From a bacterium (lineage in GTDB: Bacteria > Desulfobacterota > Binatia > HRBIN30 > CADEER01): a stretch of 32,253 nt of DNA. This document shows, one piece after another, positions 15,749-29,845 of this stretch. The translations under genes and the position numbers were made by a program. How positions within the stretch are numbered: the stretch's first letter is position 1; each line of letters starts with the position of its first letter. The notes below the pieces were generated by a model, which was not told the origin of the DNA, made no database searches, and saw only the letters and a list, made by a program, of their open reading frames with translations. The stretch spans positions 1-32,253 of the forward strand of contig JAUIGL010000075.1 in NCBI GenBank assembly GCA_030430165.1, read 5' to 3'.

Positions 15749-16150
15749 TCAGTTGCGGCGGATGTGGTCGCGCGCCCAGCCGACGATGTCCTCGGTGCTG
15801 GCGCCCGGGGTGAAGATCTCGTCGATGCCGCCCTTCTTGAGCTCGTTGGCGTCCTCTTCCGGGATGATGCCGCCGCCGAACAGGGCGACGCCCTTGAGCC
15901 CCTTGCCCTCGAGCAGCTTCTGGATCGCCGGGAAGAGGGTCATGTGGGCGCCCGACAGAATGCTCAGGCCGACCGCGTCGACGTCCTCTTGCACGGCCGC
16001 CTCGGCGATCATCTCGGGTGTCTGGTGGAGACCGGTGTAGATCACCTCGAAACCGCCGTCGCGCAGGGCGCGGGCGATGATCTTGGCTCCGCGATCGTGG
16101 CCGTCGAGGCCGGGCTTGGCAATCAAGATTCGAATCGGTCGTTCTGACAC
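15749..16150 (-). CDS. Methylmalonyl-CoA mutase small subunit (cobalamin-binding domain)
   Basis: This 133-residue protein is a stand-alone B12-binding domain. It shows GLDGHDRG (14-21), with the His that coordinates cobalt from below, then SILSGAHM and a FGGGIIPEED glycine-rich loop that holds the nucleotide tail. The GTG start at 16150 has AGGAGG upstream. It lies 39 bp after the large-subunit gene, the usual split arrangement in which the two chains form one mutase. It is followed after 4 bp by the geranylgeranyl-reductase-like gene. Confidence 0.93.
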   Translation of the reverse strand: MSERPIRILIAKPGLDGHDRGAKIIARALRDGGFEVIYTGLHQTPEMIAEAAVQEDVDAVGLSILSGAHMTLFPAIQKLLEGKGLKGVALFGGGIIPEEDANELKKGGIDEIFTPGASTEDIVGWARDHIRRN

Positions 16151-16189
16151 GGTGTGTTCCTCCTGCTCCTGCCTATCCTCTGGCGCCGT

Positions 16190-17809
<1,620 letters not shown>

Positions 17810-17828
17810 CTGGTCTCCCCTTCCGAGC

Positions 17829-18086
17829 TCACGCCCGACCTCCGGTAATCAGTTTCCAGCGGCGTCGCGGCGGTCGCTCCTCGCGTCCGCGCAGCAGCCC
17901 CCTAGCGATCTCCGCCCAGTCGTCGCGAACCAGCACCCGGACCTCGCCAAAGGCGCTGAAGGTCAGCGGCTTCATCCCGAAGCGATCGCTCTCGAGCAGA
18001 CAAGGCACACCGAAATTCTCCAGATATCCCTTGACGATATGCGCCTGGACCTCGAGTGGAGTCGAATAGCAGGGGTGCCAGTCCAT
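17829..18086 (-). CDS. DUF2007-like small protein
   Basis: An 85-residue soluble protein begins MDWHPCYSTPLEVQAHIVKG. ATG at 18086 is preferred to a TTG one codon earlier. The pattern of a short strand, a long helix that reads EVQAHIVKGYLENFGVPC, and a strand with EVRVLVRDDW fits the DUF2007 (putative signal-transducing) fold, known in various bacteria without a firm function. It lies 4 bp after the enoyl-CoA hydratase stop and 19 bp before the mutase large subunit, within the same run of genes. A basic tail (PPRRRWK) ends the protein. Confidence 0.75.
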   Translation of the reverse strand: MDWHPCYSTPLEVQAHIVKGYLENFGVPCLLESDRFGMKPLTFSAFGEVRVLVRDDWAEIARGLLRGREERPPRRRWKLITGGRA

Positions 18087-18090
18087 CAAC

Positions 18091-18873
18091 CTAGGTTCCG
18101 CTGAACTCGGCCTTTCGTTTCTCGAGAAAGGCGCGCATCCCGGCGCGCCGATCCTCGGTGGCGAAGGTCAATCCGAACACTTCAGATTCGTAGCGACACG
18201 CGTTTTCCAAATCAAGGTCGCTGCCGGCGTTGATGGCGGCCTTGGCGTGGGCCAGCGCAATCGGTGCCTTGGTGGCCAATTTTGAAGCGAATTCGCGGCT
18301 CTGGGCGAGCAGATCGGCGGGCTCGGCGAGCTGGTTGACGAGCCCGATGCGCTCCGCCTCGGCGGCGTCGATCATGTCACCCGAGTAGATCATCTGGCGC
18401 GCCCGGGCGATGCCGATGCGGCGCGGCAGGCGCTGGGTGCCGCCGAAGCCGGGCAGAATGCCGAGGTTGATCTCGGGCTGGCCGAAACGCGCCGCGGTGC
18501 TGGCGAAGATCATGTCGCAGGCCAGCGCCAGCTCGAGGCCGCCGCCGAGGGCGAAGCCGTTGACCGCGGCGATCACCGGTTGCGGCAGCTCCTCGAGAGC
18601 GCGGAAGGTCGCCTGGCCGAGGCGGGCGAAGCGGCGCGCCTCGGTCGCCGACATGTTCTCCATGGCGGCGATGTCGGCGCCGGCGACGAAGGCCTTGTCG
18701 CCGCTGCCGGTGATCACCACCGCCCGCACCTCGCGGTCCGCCGCCAACGCCGCGGCGTGGTCGGCGAGCTCGGCGAGAGTGTCCGGGTTGAGCGCGTTGA
18801 GCGCCTTCGGCCGGTCGATGGTGACGACGGCGACTCGATCGTCGCGTTCGATGCGGGTGTTGGCGTTGCTCAC
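18091..18873 (-). CDS. Enoyl-CoA hydratase (crotonase family)
   Basis: This 260-residue enzyme adds water to trans-2-enoyl-CoA. The oxyanion hole is formed by AFVAGADI (61-68) and NGFALGGGLELALACD (105-120). Glu114 and Glu134 (GQPEINLGILPGFGGTQRL) match the two catalytic glutamates, so hydratase rather than another crotonase activity is likely. The start is GTG at 18873, 2 bp after the glpX-like stop. The position beside a methylmalonyl-CoA mutase fits acyl-CoA breakdown. Substrate length is not resolved; 3-hydroxybutyryl-CoA dehydratase is an equal reading. Confidence 0.93.
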   Translation of the reverse strand: MSNANTRIERDDRVAVVTIDRPKALNALNPDTLAELADHAAALAADREVRAVVITGSGDKAFVAGADIAAMENMSATEARRFARLGQATFRALEELPQPVIAAVNGFALGGGLELALACDMIFASTAARFGQPEINLGILPGFGGTQRLPRRIGIARARQMIYSGDMIDAAEAERIGLVNQLAEPADLLAQSREFASKLATKAPIALAHAKAAINAGSDLDLENACRYESEVFGLTFATEDRRAGMRAFLEKRKAEFSGT

Positions 18874-18875
18874 TC

Positions 18876-19820
18876 TCAGTACTCCGGTTTGAGGTCGAAA
18901 CGGTGCGTCGACTTGAGGAAGCGCACGGTGTGCGTGCGCGAGCGCATGACCACCGAGTTGGTGGTGGCGCCGCCGCGAAAGAAGCGGACTCCGCGCAGGT
19001 AGTCGCCGTGGGTGACTCCGGTGCAGGCGAACATGACGCTGCCCGAGGCCATCTCCTCGATCGTGTAGATTTTGCCGAGGTCTTCGATGCCGAGATCGCG
19101 CGCCTTCTGCGCGTCGGTCGGGTTGCGCGGCATCAGGCGCGCCTGCATGTCGCCGGCGGCGCAGCGCAGCGCCGCGGCGGTCATGATGCCCTGCTGCGAC
19201 CCGCCGGTGCCGAGCAGCATGTCGATTCCGCTCTCCGGGTGGGTGGTCGCGATCGCCGCGGCGACGTCGCCGTCGCGCAGCAGCTTGACCCGCGCACCCG
19301 CCTCGCGGACTTCGGCGATGAGGTCCTCGTGACGCGGGCGCTCGAGAATCGCCACGGTCAGGTCGGCGACGTAGACTCGCTTGGCGTCGGCGAGCGCCTT
19401 GAGGTTCTCGGTGGCGCTGTTGTCGAGACTGATCACGCCGCGACCGTCCGGCCCGACGGCGATCTTCTCCATGTGCATGTTGGGGATCTGCAGGAAGCCG
19501 CCGCGCTCGGCGATGGCGACGATCGACATCGCGTTGTAACCGCCGAAGGCACAGATCGCCGCGCCTTCGAGCGGGTCGAGGGCGACGTCGAGCTCGGGGC
19601 CGGTGCCGTTGCCGACCTTCTCGCCGATCGGCAGCAGGTCGCTGTCGGTATCGCCGAGGACGATCACCCCGTTGATGGCGATCGACTGGAAGGTGCGCCG
19701 CATGGCGGTGGCGCCGGCCTGGTCGGTCGCTTCGAGCTCGCCCCGGCCCATCAATCGCGCCGAGGCGAGGGCTGCGGCTTCGGTGACGCGGACGGCTTCG
19801 AGGGCTAGATTTCGGTCCAT
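18876..19820 (-). CDS. glpX: GlpX-family (class II fructose-1,6-bisphosphatase) homologue with altered active-site motifs
   Basis: The 314-residue protein aligns end to end with class II fructose-bisphosphatases. Examples are DQAGATAMR (33-41), NMHMEKIAVGPDG, ILERPRHEDLI, LLGTGGSQQG and FACTGVTHGDYLRGVRFF. Two catalytic stretches differ. The usual GEGE-x-D-x-APM metal loop is replaced by GDTDSDLLPIGE (56-67), about three residues shorter. The DP-x-[DE]-G-T motif is DPLEGA (82-87), with Ala in place of the catalytic Thr. Asp33 is kept. Activity on fructose-1,6-bisphosphate is therefore uncertain; it may act on another sugar phosphate or be inactive. It heads the run that leads into enoyl-CoA hydratase and the mutase. 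Confidence 0.82.
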   Translation of the reverse strand: MDRNLALEAVRVTEAAALASARLMGRGELEATDQAGATAMRRTFQSIAINGVIVLGDTDSDLLPIGEKVGNGTGPELDVALDPLEGAAICAFGGYNAMSIVAIAERGGFLQIPNMHMEKIAVGPDGRGVISLDNSATENLKALADAKRVYVADLTVAILERPRHEDLIAEVREAGARVKLLRDGDVAAAIATTHPESGIDMLLGTGGSQQGIMTAAALRCAAGDMQARLMPRNPTDAQKARDLGIEDLGKIYTIEEMASGSVMFACTGVTHGDYLRGVRFFRGGATTNSVVMRSRTHTVRFLKSTHRFDLKPEY

Positions 19821-19954
19821 AGGTGGCTATCCCGTGGTTTCCGGAGGAGGCTCCGGGCTGGAGGTCGTTCCGCCCACTATAGAGGCTTCCATGCGCCTTT
19901 GCATCGCCGCAATTGAGCAGCCGACGGCTCGGCCGCGGCGGCCTCGGCTCGGCC

Positions 19955-21265
19955 TCAGAGGTTCTCCTCGATGCGGATGACGACGACCTTGCCGCGCACC
20001 GCCTGCAGCTTTTCGATCGCGCTCACGGCGCGATCGAGCGAGCGCTGGCTGGCTTCGTGGGTGCGCATGACCAGGGTGACCGAGCCGCGCCGCTTCGCCG
20101 GCTGCTGCAGCATCGAGGCGATCGAGATGCCGGCGCGGCCGAGGGCGCCCGAGATCTTGGCGAGCTCTCCCGGCCGGTCGAGCACCTGCAGGCGCATGTA
20201 GTAGGTCCCGATGGCGCGCGACGCCGGCAGCGTCGCCAGCTTGCGCAGCTTGGCGGTGGGCAGGCCGAGCGGCGCCACCCGGCCGCGGCAGCCGTGCAGC
20301 CGATTGCAGGCGATCTCCATCAGGTCGCCGACCACCGCGGTGGCGGTCGGCATCATCCCGGCGCCGAGGCCGACGTACATGCTCGACTCGAGCGCTTCGC
20401 TGTCGACGACGATGGCGTTGAGCGCGCCGTCGACGCGCGCCAGCGGGTGCTGCTGCGGCACCATTGCCGGGTGTACCCTGGCTTCGATGCCGTCCTTGTG
20501 GCGGACGGCGACGGCGAGGTGCTTGAGGGCGTAGCCGAACTCGCGGGCGAAGGCGATGTCGTCCTGGGTGACCCGGCGAATCCCCTCGCTCGGCACGTCG
20601 GCAAAGCGAAAGCGGCAGCCGAAGGCGAGCTCGACCAGCAAGGTGAGCTTGTGGGCGGCGTCGACGCCGTCGACGTCGAACGACGGATCCGCCTCGGCGA
20701 GGCCGTCGGCCTGGGCTTCGGCGAGGACGTCGGCGAACTCACCGCCCTGGTTGCTCATCTTGCTCAGGATGTAGTTGGTGGTGCCGTTGACGATGCCGAA
20801 CAACGCGTGGTGGCGGTCGCCGCCGAGCGATTCGCGCAGCGTGCGGATGATCGGGATGCCGCCGCCGACGCTGGCTTCGTAGCCGATCTCGACACCGGCG
20901 CGTTCGACCGCGCCAAAGATCTCGTCGCCGTGGTGCGCCAGCAACGCCTTGTTGGCGGTGACGACGTCCTTGTTGGCCTTGATCGCTTCGAGCACGAAGC
21001 GGCGGGCGAGCCCGGTGCCGCCCATCAGCTCGATGACGATGTCGATGCTCGGGTCGTCGAGCACCTTGCGCGCGTCGCCGACCAGGACCCCCTTGGCGAG
21101 GCGCACGCCGCGGTCGCGCTTGGTGTCGATGTCGGCGATCCGCACCAGATCGACCGGAACGCCGACGCGCTCACGGATCTGCTCGCGGTTCTTCTTGAGT
21201 AGCTTGACGACCCCAGTGCCGATCGTGCCGAAGCCGATCAGTCCCACCCGTACTGCACGCTGCAC
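19955..21265 (-). CDS. hom: Homoserine dehydrogenase
   Basis: This 436-residue enzyme reduces aspartate semialdehyde to homoserine for threonine and methionine synthesis. An N-terminal NAD(P) fold (GLIGFGTIGTGVV) and DVVTANKALLA with the active Lys are present. EASVGGGIPIIRTLRESL and a TNYILSKM segment follow. A C-terminal ACT domain (about 355-436, YYMRLQVLDRPGELAKISGAL) suggests allosteric control by threonine. The GTG start at 21265 has GGAGG upstream. It is 159 bp downstream of the alaC-type aminotransferase on the same strand, with a palindromic repeat between. No thrC or thrB lies in the window. Confidence 0.95.
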   Translation of the reverse strand: MQRAVRVGLIGFGTIGTGVVKLLKKNREQIRERVGVPVDLVRIADIDTKRDRGVRLAKGVLVGDARKVLDDPSIDIVIELMGGTGLARRFVLEAIKANKDVVTANKALLAHHGDEIFGAVERAGVEIGYEASVGGGIPIIRTLRESLGGDRHHALFGIVNGTTNYILSKMSNQGGEFADVLAEAQADGLAEADPSFDVDGVDAAHKLTLLVELAFGCRFRFADVPSEGIRRVTQDDIAFAREFGYALKHLAVAVRHKDGIEARVHPAMVPQQHPLARVDGALNAIVVDSEALESSMYVGLGAGMMPTATAVVGDLMEIACNRLHGCRGRVAPLGLPTAKLRKLATLPASRAIGTYYMRLQVLDRPGELAKISGALGRAGISIASMLQQPAKRRGSVTLVMRTHEASQRSLDRAVSAIEKLQAVRGKVVVIRIEENL

Positions 21266-21351
21266 GCTGCACCCTCCTCCGGTCTTTCCATTAGCAGCCC
21301 AGGCGACTTTCTCAACGCACCGCCGCGCAGCGCAGCGGCCCTTGCCAGAGC

Positions 21352-21384
21352 GTCCCCCCTTGCCACGGGGGGACCACAGGGGGG
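21352..21384. repeat. Degenerate member of the CCCCCCTTG palindrome family
   Basis: GTCCCCCCTTGCCACGGGGGGAC at 21352-21374 is an almost perfect palindrome. It is followed by CACAGGGGGG, a diverged version of the GGGGGGACTTCAGGGGGG core found at 4115-4147 (opposite orientation), 22788 and 22925. It sits in the 159-bp gap between the aminotransferase and homoserine dehydrogenase genes, and could fold into a hairpin in that transcript. Confidence 0.5.
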
Positions 21385-21424
21385 TGACCCGGGCTGCGCG
21401 ATACCGATACCGAGGCCGAGGTGG

Positions 21425-22633
21425 TCAGACCGCGACGCGATCGGGGCTGCCCGGCGGGCCGGCGGCCAGGGCCTTGCGGATGCCGCGGATCGCCTGGCGG
21501 GTGCGGTGCTCGTTCTCGATCAGCGCAAAGCGCACCCAGTCGTCGCCGTACTCGCCGAAGCCGATTCCCGGCGAGACCGCTACCTTGCCCTCGCGCAGCA
21601 GGTACTTGGAGAACTCGATCGACCCCATTGGGCGGAACTCCTCGGGGATCGGCGCCCACAGGAACATGGTTGCGACCGGTTTCTCGACCTGCCAGCCGGC
21701 TCGGTTGAGCCCTTCGACGAGGACGTTGCGCCGGGTTTCGTAGTTCTGGCGGATCTCTTCGACGTAGTGTTGCGGGCCGTTGAGGGCGTGGATGGCGGCG
21801 ATCTGGATCGGCTGAAAGATGCCGTAGTCGAGGTAGCTCTTGATGCGCGCCAGCGCCGCGATCATCTCCGGGTTGCCGACGCAGAAGCCGACGCGCCAGC
21901 CGGGCATGTTGTAGCTCTTCGACAGCGTGAAGAACTCGACGCCGACGTCCTTCGCGCCCGGGATCTCGAGGAAGCTCGGCGCCTTGTAGCCGTCGAAGAC
22001 GAGATCGGCATAGGCGAGGTCGTGCACGACGAGGAACTCGTACTCCTTGGCGAACTCTACGATGCGCTCGAAGAAGGCGCGGTCGACCACCGAGGTGGTC
22101 GGGTTGTGCGGGAAGTTGAGGATCAACAGCTTCGGGCGCGGCCAGGTCTGCTTGAGCGCTTCCTCGAGCGCGCCGAAGAAGTCACCTCCGGGCACGAGCG
22201 GGATCGAGCGCAGGTCGCCGCCGGCGATGATCACCGAGTACTGGTGGATCGGATAGGTCGGGCTCGGGCAGAAGACGACGTCGCCGGGGCCGAGCAAGGC
22301 CATCGACAGGTGCGCGAGACCGTCCTTGGAGCCGATCGTGACCACCGCCTCGCTGTCCGGGTCGAGGTCGACGTCGTAGCGCCGCCGGTACCAGTCGGTG
22401 ATCGCGACACGCAACTTGTAGACGCCGCGCGACACCGAGTAGCGGTGGTTCTGCGGCTTCTGCGCGGCCTCGATCAGCTTGGCGACCACGTGCGGCGGGG
22501 TTTCGCCGTCGGGGTTGCCCATGCCGAAGTCGATGATGTCCTCGCCGGCATGGCGCGCCTGCTGGCGGAGCTCCCCGATGATGTTGAAAACGTATGGCGG
22601 AAGTCGCTTGATTCTCGGAAAATCCATCTCCAT
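21425..22633 (-). CDS. alaC: Class I/II aminotransferase, AlaC-type (glutamate-pyruvate)
   Basis: This 402-residue PLP enzyme resembles AlaC/YfdZ. It begins RIKRLPPYVFNIIGEL and has FGMGNPDG (36-43), NFPHNPTT (173-180) and DLAYADL (205-211). FFTLSKSYNMPGWRVGF (234-250) carries Lys239, the expected Schiff-base residue. ATGs at 22633 and 22627 are both possible. AlaC-like enzymes make alanine from pyruvate; other amino donors or acceptors cannot be excluded. It is upstream of hom, an order also common in related bacteria, so it probably belongs to an amino-acid biosynthesis transcript. The promoter should lie in 22634-22787, which is less GC-rich, but I see no strong boxes. Confidence 0.87.
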   Translation of the reverse strand: MEMDFPRIKRLPPYVFNIIGELRQQARHAGEDIIDFGMGNPDGETPPHVVAKLIEAAQKPQNHRYSVSRGVYKLRVAITDWYRRRYDVDLDPDSEAVVTIGSKDGLAHLSMALLGPGDVVFCPSPTYPIHQYSVIIAGGDLRSIPLVPGGDFFGALEEALKQTWPRPKLLILNFPHNPTTSVVDRAFFERIVEFAKEYEFLVVHDLAYADLVFDGYKAPSFLEIPGAKDVGVEFFTLSKSYNMPGWRVGFCVGNPEMIAALARIKSYLDYGIFQPIQIAAIHALNGPQHYVEEIRQNYETRRNVLVEGLNRAGWQVEKPVATMFLWAPIPEEFRPMGSIEFSKYLLREGKVAVSPGIGFGEYGDDWVRFALIENEHRTRQAIRGIRKALAAGPPGSPDRVAV

Positions 22634-22787
22634 CCCGTACCCCTACCACCTCGTTGGCTGCGCTGGCAGCGCCGCGCGTCGGGTAAGTAAATCGGATTTG
22701 TATTGGGCGCGCAAATGTGAATTCTCGACGGTAGTGGTTCGGTTTGAGCGACGATCCAGTGAACCGAAGCCAGGCCCGGCCGAAGGC

Positions 22788-23048
22788 GTCCCCCTTGCCA
22801 AGGGGGGACTTCAGGGGGGCGACCGGACAACGATCGGTTCGAGAATGGATGCGCCCACAGGCGCAGCTTGACCTCCCCCTAACCCCCTCCTTGGTAAGGA
22901 GGGGGGACCAGAGAGGGAAAACTCGTCCCCCCTTGGCAAGGGGGGACTTCAGGGGGGGCGACCGGACAACGATCGGTTCGAAGCTGGATGCGCCCACAGG
23001 CGCAGCTTGACCTCCCCCTAACCCCCCTCCTTGGTAAGGAGGGGGGAT
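22788..23048. repeat. Tandem repeat, two copies of about 120 bp at a 137-140-bp offset
   Basis: The 428-bp gap between recG and the aminotransferase is dominated by two near-identical copies, at 22788-22908 and 22925-23047. Each opens with a palindrome of the type GTCCCCCCTTGGCAAGGGGG and continues with ACTTCAGGGGGG, CGACCGGACAACGATCGGTT and GCGCCCACAGGCGCAGCTTG. Each closes with a second palindrome, CCTCCTTGGTAAGGAGG. They differ by a few substitutions and small indels in the G or C runs. The opening core matches the palindromes at 4125 and 21352. No coding sequence is present. Only two copies exist and the intervening sequence is not a spacer, so this is not a CRISPR array. Confidence 0.75.
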
Positions 23049-23061
23049 CCGGGTCCATTGC

Positions 23062-25503
23062 TCATCCGATTTCGGCGAGGCCGAGACGGCGCCCCCAGCG
23101 GTGCTTGAGGACGGCGGAGACGCGCTCGGAGGCGGCGCTCGAGAGGTCCGGATCGCGGTCGAGCCAGGCCACCGCGGCGTCGCGGGCCTCGACCAGCAGC
23201 CGCGTGTCGCGCAGTAGGTTCGCGGCGCGGAAATCGGGCAGCCCGGACTGACGCGTGCCGAGGAACTCGCCGGGGCCGCGCAGCTTCAGATCGGCCTCGG
23301 CGATCGCGAATCCGTCGTCGGTCGAAGCCATCACCTGCAGCCGATCGCCGTCCCCGGTGGTCGCCTCGCGGGTGGTCACCAGCAGGCAGATCGCGCGTTC
23401 GGAGCCGCGGCCGACGCGCCCGCGCAGCTGGTGCAGCTGCGACAGGCCGAAGCGTTCGGCATGCTCGATCACCATCACCGTGGCGTTGGCGACGTCGACG
23501 CCGACCTCGACGACGGTGGTGCTGACCAGGATCGACACGTCGCCGTCGCGGAAGCGGCGCATCACCCCCTCCTTCTCGGCGGCCTTCATCTTGCCGTGCA
23601 GCAGGCCGACGCGGAGCCCGGTGAAGACGGTTCGCTCGAGCTCGCGCGCCATCGTCGTGGCGTCGCGCAGATCCATCTTGTCGCTCGACTCGACCAGCGG
23701 ATAGACGACGTACGCCTGGCGGCCGGCTTCGACCTCCCTGCGAACCGTCGCGTAGACGCGGTTGCGCTGCGACTCGTGGACCACCACCGTCTTCACCGGC
23801 TGGCGGCCCTGCGGCCGCTGGTCGACGACCGAGACGTCGAGGTCGCCGTAGACGGTCATCGACAGGGTGCGCGGAATTGGCGTCGCGGTCATCAGCAGCG
23901 TATCCGGCGCCCTGCCCTCCGATTCCCTGGACCCGCGTAGCGCGGCGCGCTGGAGGACGCCGAAGCGGTGTTGCTCGTCGATGATGGCGAGGCCGAGCTT
24001 GGCGGTTTCCACCTGCTCCTGGATCAGCGCGTGAGTGCCGACGGCGATGTCGGTGGTGCCGGCGGCGAGCGCGTCGAGCGCCTCGCGTCGCCCGCGTTTG
24101 AGCGAGGAGCTGGTGATCAGGTCGACGCGCACGTCCAGTCCGGCGGTGAGCTCGGCTATCGTCCGGTGGTGCTGCTCGGCGAGCAGCTCGGTGGGCGCCA
24201 TGAAGGCCGCCTGATAGCCGCTCTGGACCGCGCTGAGCGCGGCGTAGATCGCGACCACGGTCTTGCCGCTGCCGACGTCGCCCTGCACCAGCCGGTGCAT
24301 CGGGTGCGGTTGCGCCATGTCGGCGCCGATTTCTTCGATCACCCGCTGCTGCGCGGCGGTCATTGCGAACGGCAACGCGCGCTCGAAGTGAGCGGTGAGC
24401 GGCCCGTCTCGCTGCATCGAGAAGCCGGCGGCGCGGCTGGTCTTGGAGCGGCGCAAGGCGAGTCCCAGCTGCAGGTAGAAGAGCTCGTCGAAGACCAGCG
24501 AGCGGTGCGCCGTGGTGCGGAAGCTATCGAGGTCGGCGGCGCGGGTTTCCGCCGGCGGCCGGTGCACCTGGCGCAGCGCGGTCTCGAGGTCGGCGACGGC
24601 CGCGCGCTCGGCGACCTCAGGCGGCAAGACGCTGGGGACCGCGGCGGCGGACTCGTCGACTGCCTGGAGAACGATCTTGCGGATCGCCTTTTGCGACATC
24701 ATGCCCGGCTTGCTGTAGATCGGCACGATGGCGGCGCCGCTGCCGCCGCTCAGGCTGTCGACTTCGGGGTGGACGATCTGCTTGCCGCCGGTGTCGTCCT
24801 CGACCCGGCCGTAGGCGAGGACCTTCTGGCCGCGGCGGAAGCGGGTGCGAAAGTAGGCCACCTGATTGAACCAGACCAGGCCGAGCAGACCGGTGTCGTC
24901 CTTGAGCACGGCGCGCAGGATGCGGCGCCGGGCGCGGCCGACGATCTTCTCCTCGAGGTGGACCACCTCGCCGATGAAGCTGGCGCTCTGGCCGGCGATC
25001 GCCCGCGCCACCGGAACCACCAGGCGGCGGTCCTCGTAGCGGAACGGCAGGTGGAACAACAGGTCCTCGACGGTGGCGAGGCCGAGCCGGCGCAGCTCGT
25101 CGGCGCGGCGCGGCCCGACGCCCTTGACGAACTGCACCGAGCGGCCGAGGTCGGCGAGTGCGCTGGCGAGGTCGCCCTCCCAGGCGCGGTAGCGCGGCGC
25201 CGCGGGCGCCGACTCGGCGACCGGTTCGGCGATCAGGGCGAGACAGCGACGCGCGATCTCGCTGCGCTCGCCGGCGGGGAGCTGCTCGTAGCGGTCGAGG
25301 ATCTCGACCAGCTCGGCGAGGCGCTGCGCGTCGGCTCCGCTGCAGGCCGGCAGCAACGCCCGCGCTCGTTCGGCGAGCGCCGCGGTGGGAAGCCTGGTGC
25401 GCGACGCGGCGTCGGTCTGCGCCCGGGCGACGAACTCCAGCGCCGGTCGCAGCGCCTGGAACAGCTGCTTCAGCGTATCGGCCGCTGGCTCCTCGGTCGC
25501 CAC
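23062..25503 (-). CDS. recG: ATP-dependent DNA helicase RecG
   Basis: RecG is a branch-migrating helicase that regresses stalled replication forks and processes junctions. The 813-residue chain has a helix-hairpin-helix-like stretch at 126-149 (VKGVGPRRADELRRLG), then a wedge/OB domain (about 175-260). The helicase core shows GDVGSGKT (408-415), DEQHRFG (509-515) and TATPIPRTL (539-547), with a late EHAERFGLSQLHQLRGRVGRG region. It is about 120 residues longer than Escherichia coli RecG at the N terminus, which is known for several lineages. The GTG start at 25503 lies 19 bp after carB, so it is probably transcribed with the pyr operon. Confidence 0.96.
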   Translation of the reverse strand: MATEEPAADTLKQLFQALRPALEFVARAQTDAASRTRLPTAALAERARALLPACSGADAQRLAELVEILDRYEQLPAGERSEIARRCLALIAEPVAESAPAAPRYRAWEGDLASALADLGRSVQFVKGVGPRRADELRRLGLATVEDLLFHLPFRYEDRRLVVPVARAIAGQSASFIGEVVHLEEKIVGRARRRILRAVLKDDTGLLGLVWFNQVAYFRTRFRRGQKVLAYGRVEDDTGGKQIVHPEVDSLSGGSGAAIVPIYSKPGMMSQKAIRKIVLQAVDESAAAVPSVLPPEVAERAAVADLETALRQVHRPPAETRAADLDSFRTTAHRSLVFDELFYLQLGLALRRSKTSRAAGFSMQRDGPLTAHFERALPFAMTAAQQRVIEEIGADMAQPHPMHRLVQGDVGSGKTVVAIYAALSAVQSGYQAAFMAPTELLAEQHHRTIAELTAGLDVRVDLITSSSLKRGRREALDALAAGTTDIAVGTHALIQEQVETAKLGLAIIDEQHRFGVLQRAALRGSRESEGRAPDTLLMTATPIPRTLSMTVYGDLDVSVVDQRPQGRQPVKTVVVHESQRNRVYATVRREVEAGRQAYVVYPLVESSDKMDLRDATTMARELERTVFTGLRVGLLHGKMKAAEKEGVMRRFRDGDVSILVSTTVVEVGVDVANATVMVIEHAERFGLSQLHQLRGRVGRGSERAICLLVTTREATTGDGDRLQVMASTDDGFAIAEADLKLRGPGEFLGTRQSGLPDFRAANLLRDTRLLVEARDAAVAWLDRDPDLSSAASERVSAVLKHRWGRRLGLAEIG

Positions 25504-25522
25504 GCTAGCACCGCGCGCTATC

Positions 25523-28720
<3,198 letters not shown>

Positions 28721-28723
28721 GGC

Positions 28724-29841
<1,118 letters not shown>

Positions 29842-29845
<4 letters not shown>

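Noticed and set aside
22788..23048. Possible CRISPR array
   Set aside because: There are only two copies of more than 100 bp. The sequence between the palindromes is conserved rather than variable, and no cas genes are present.
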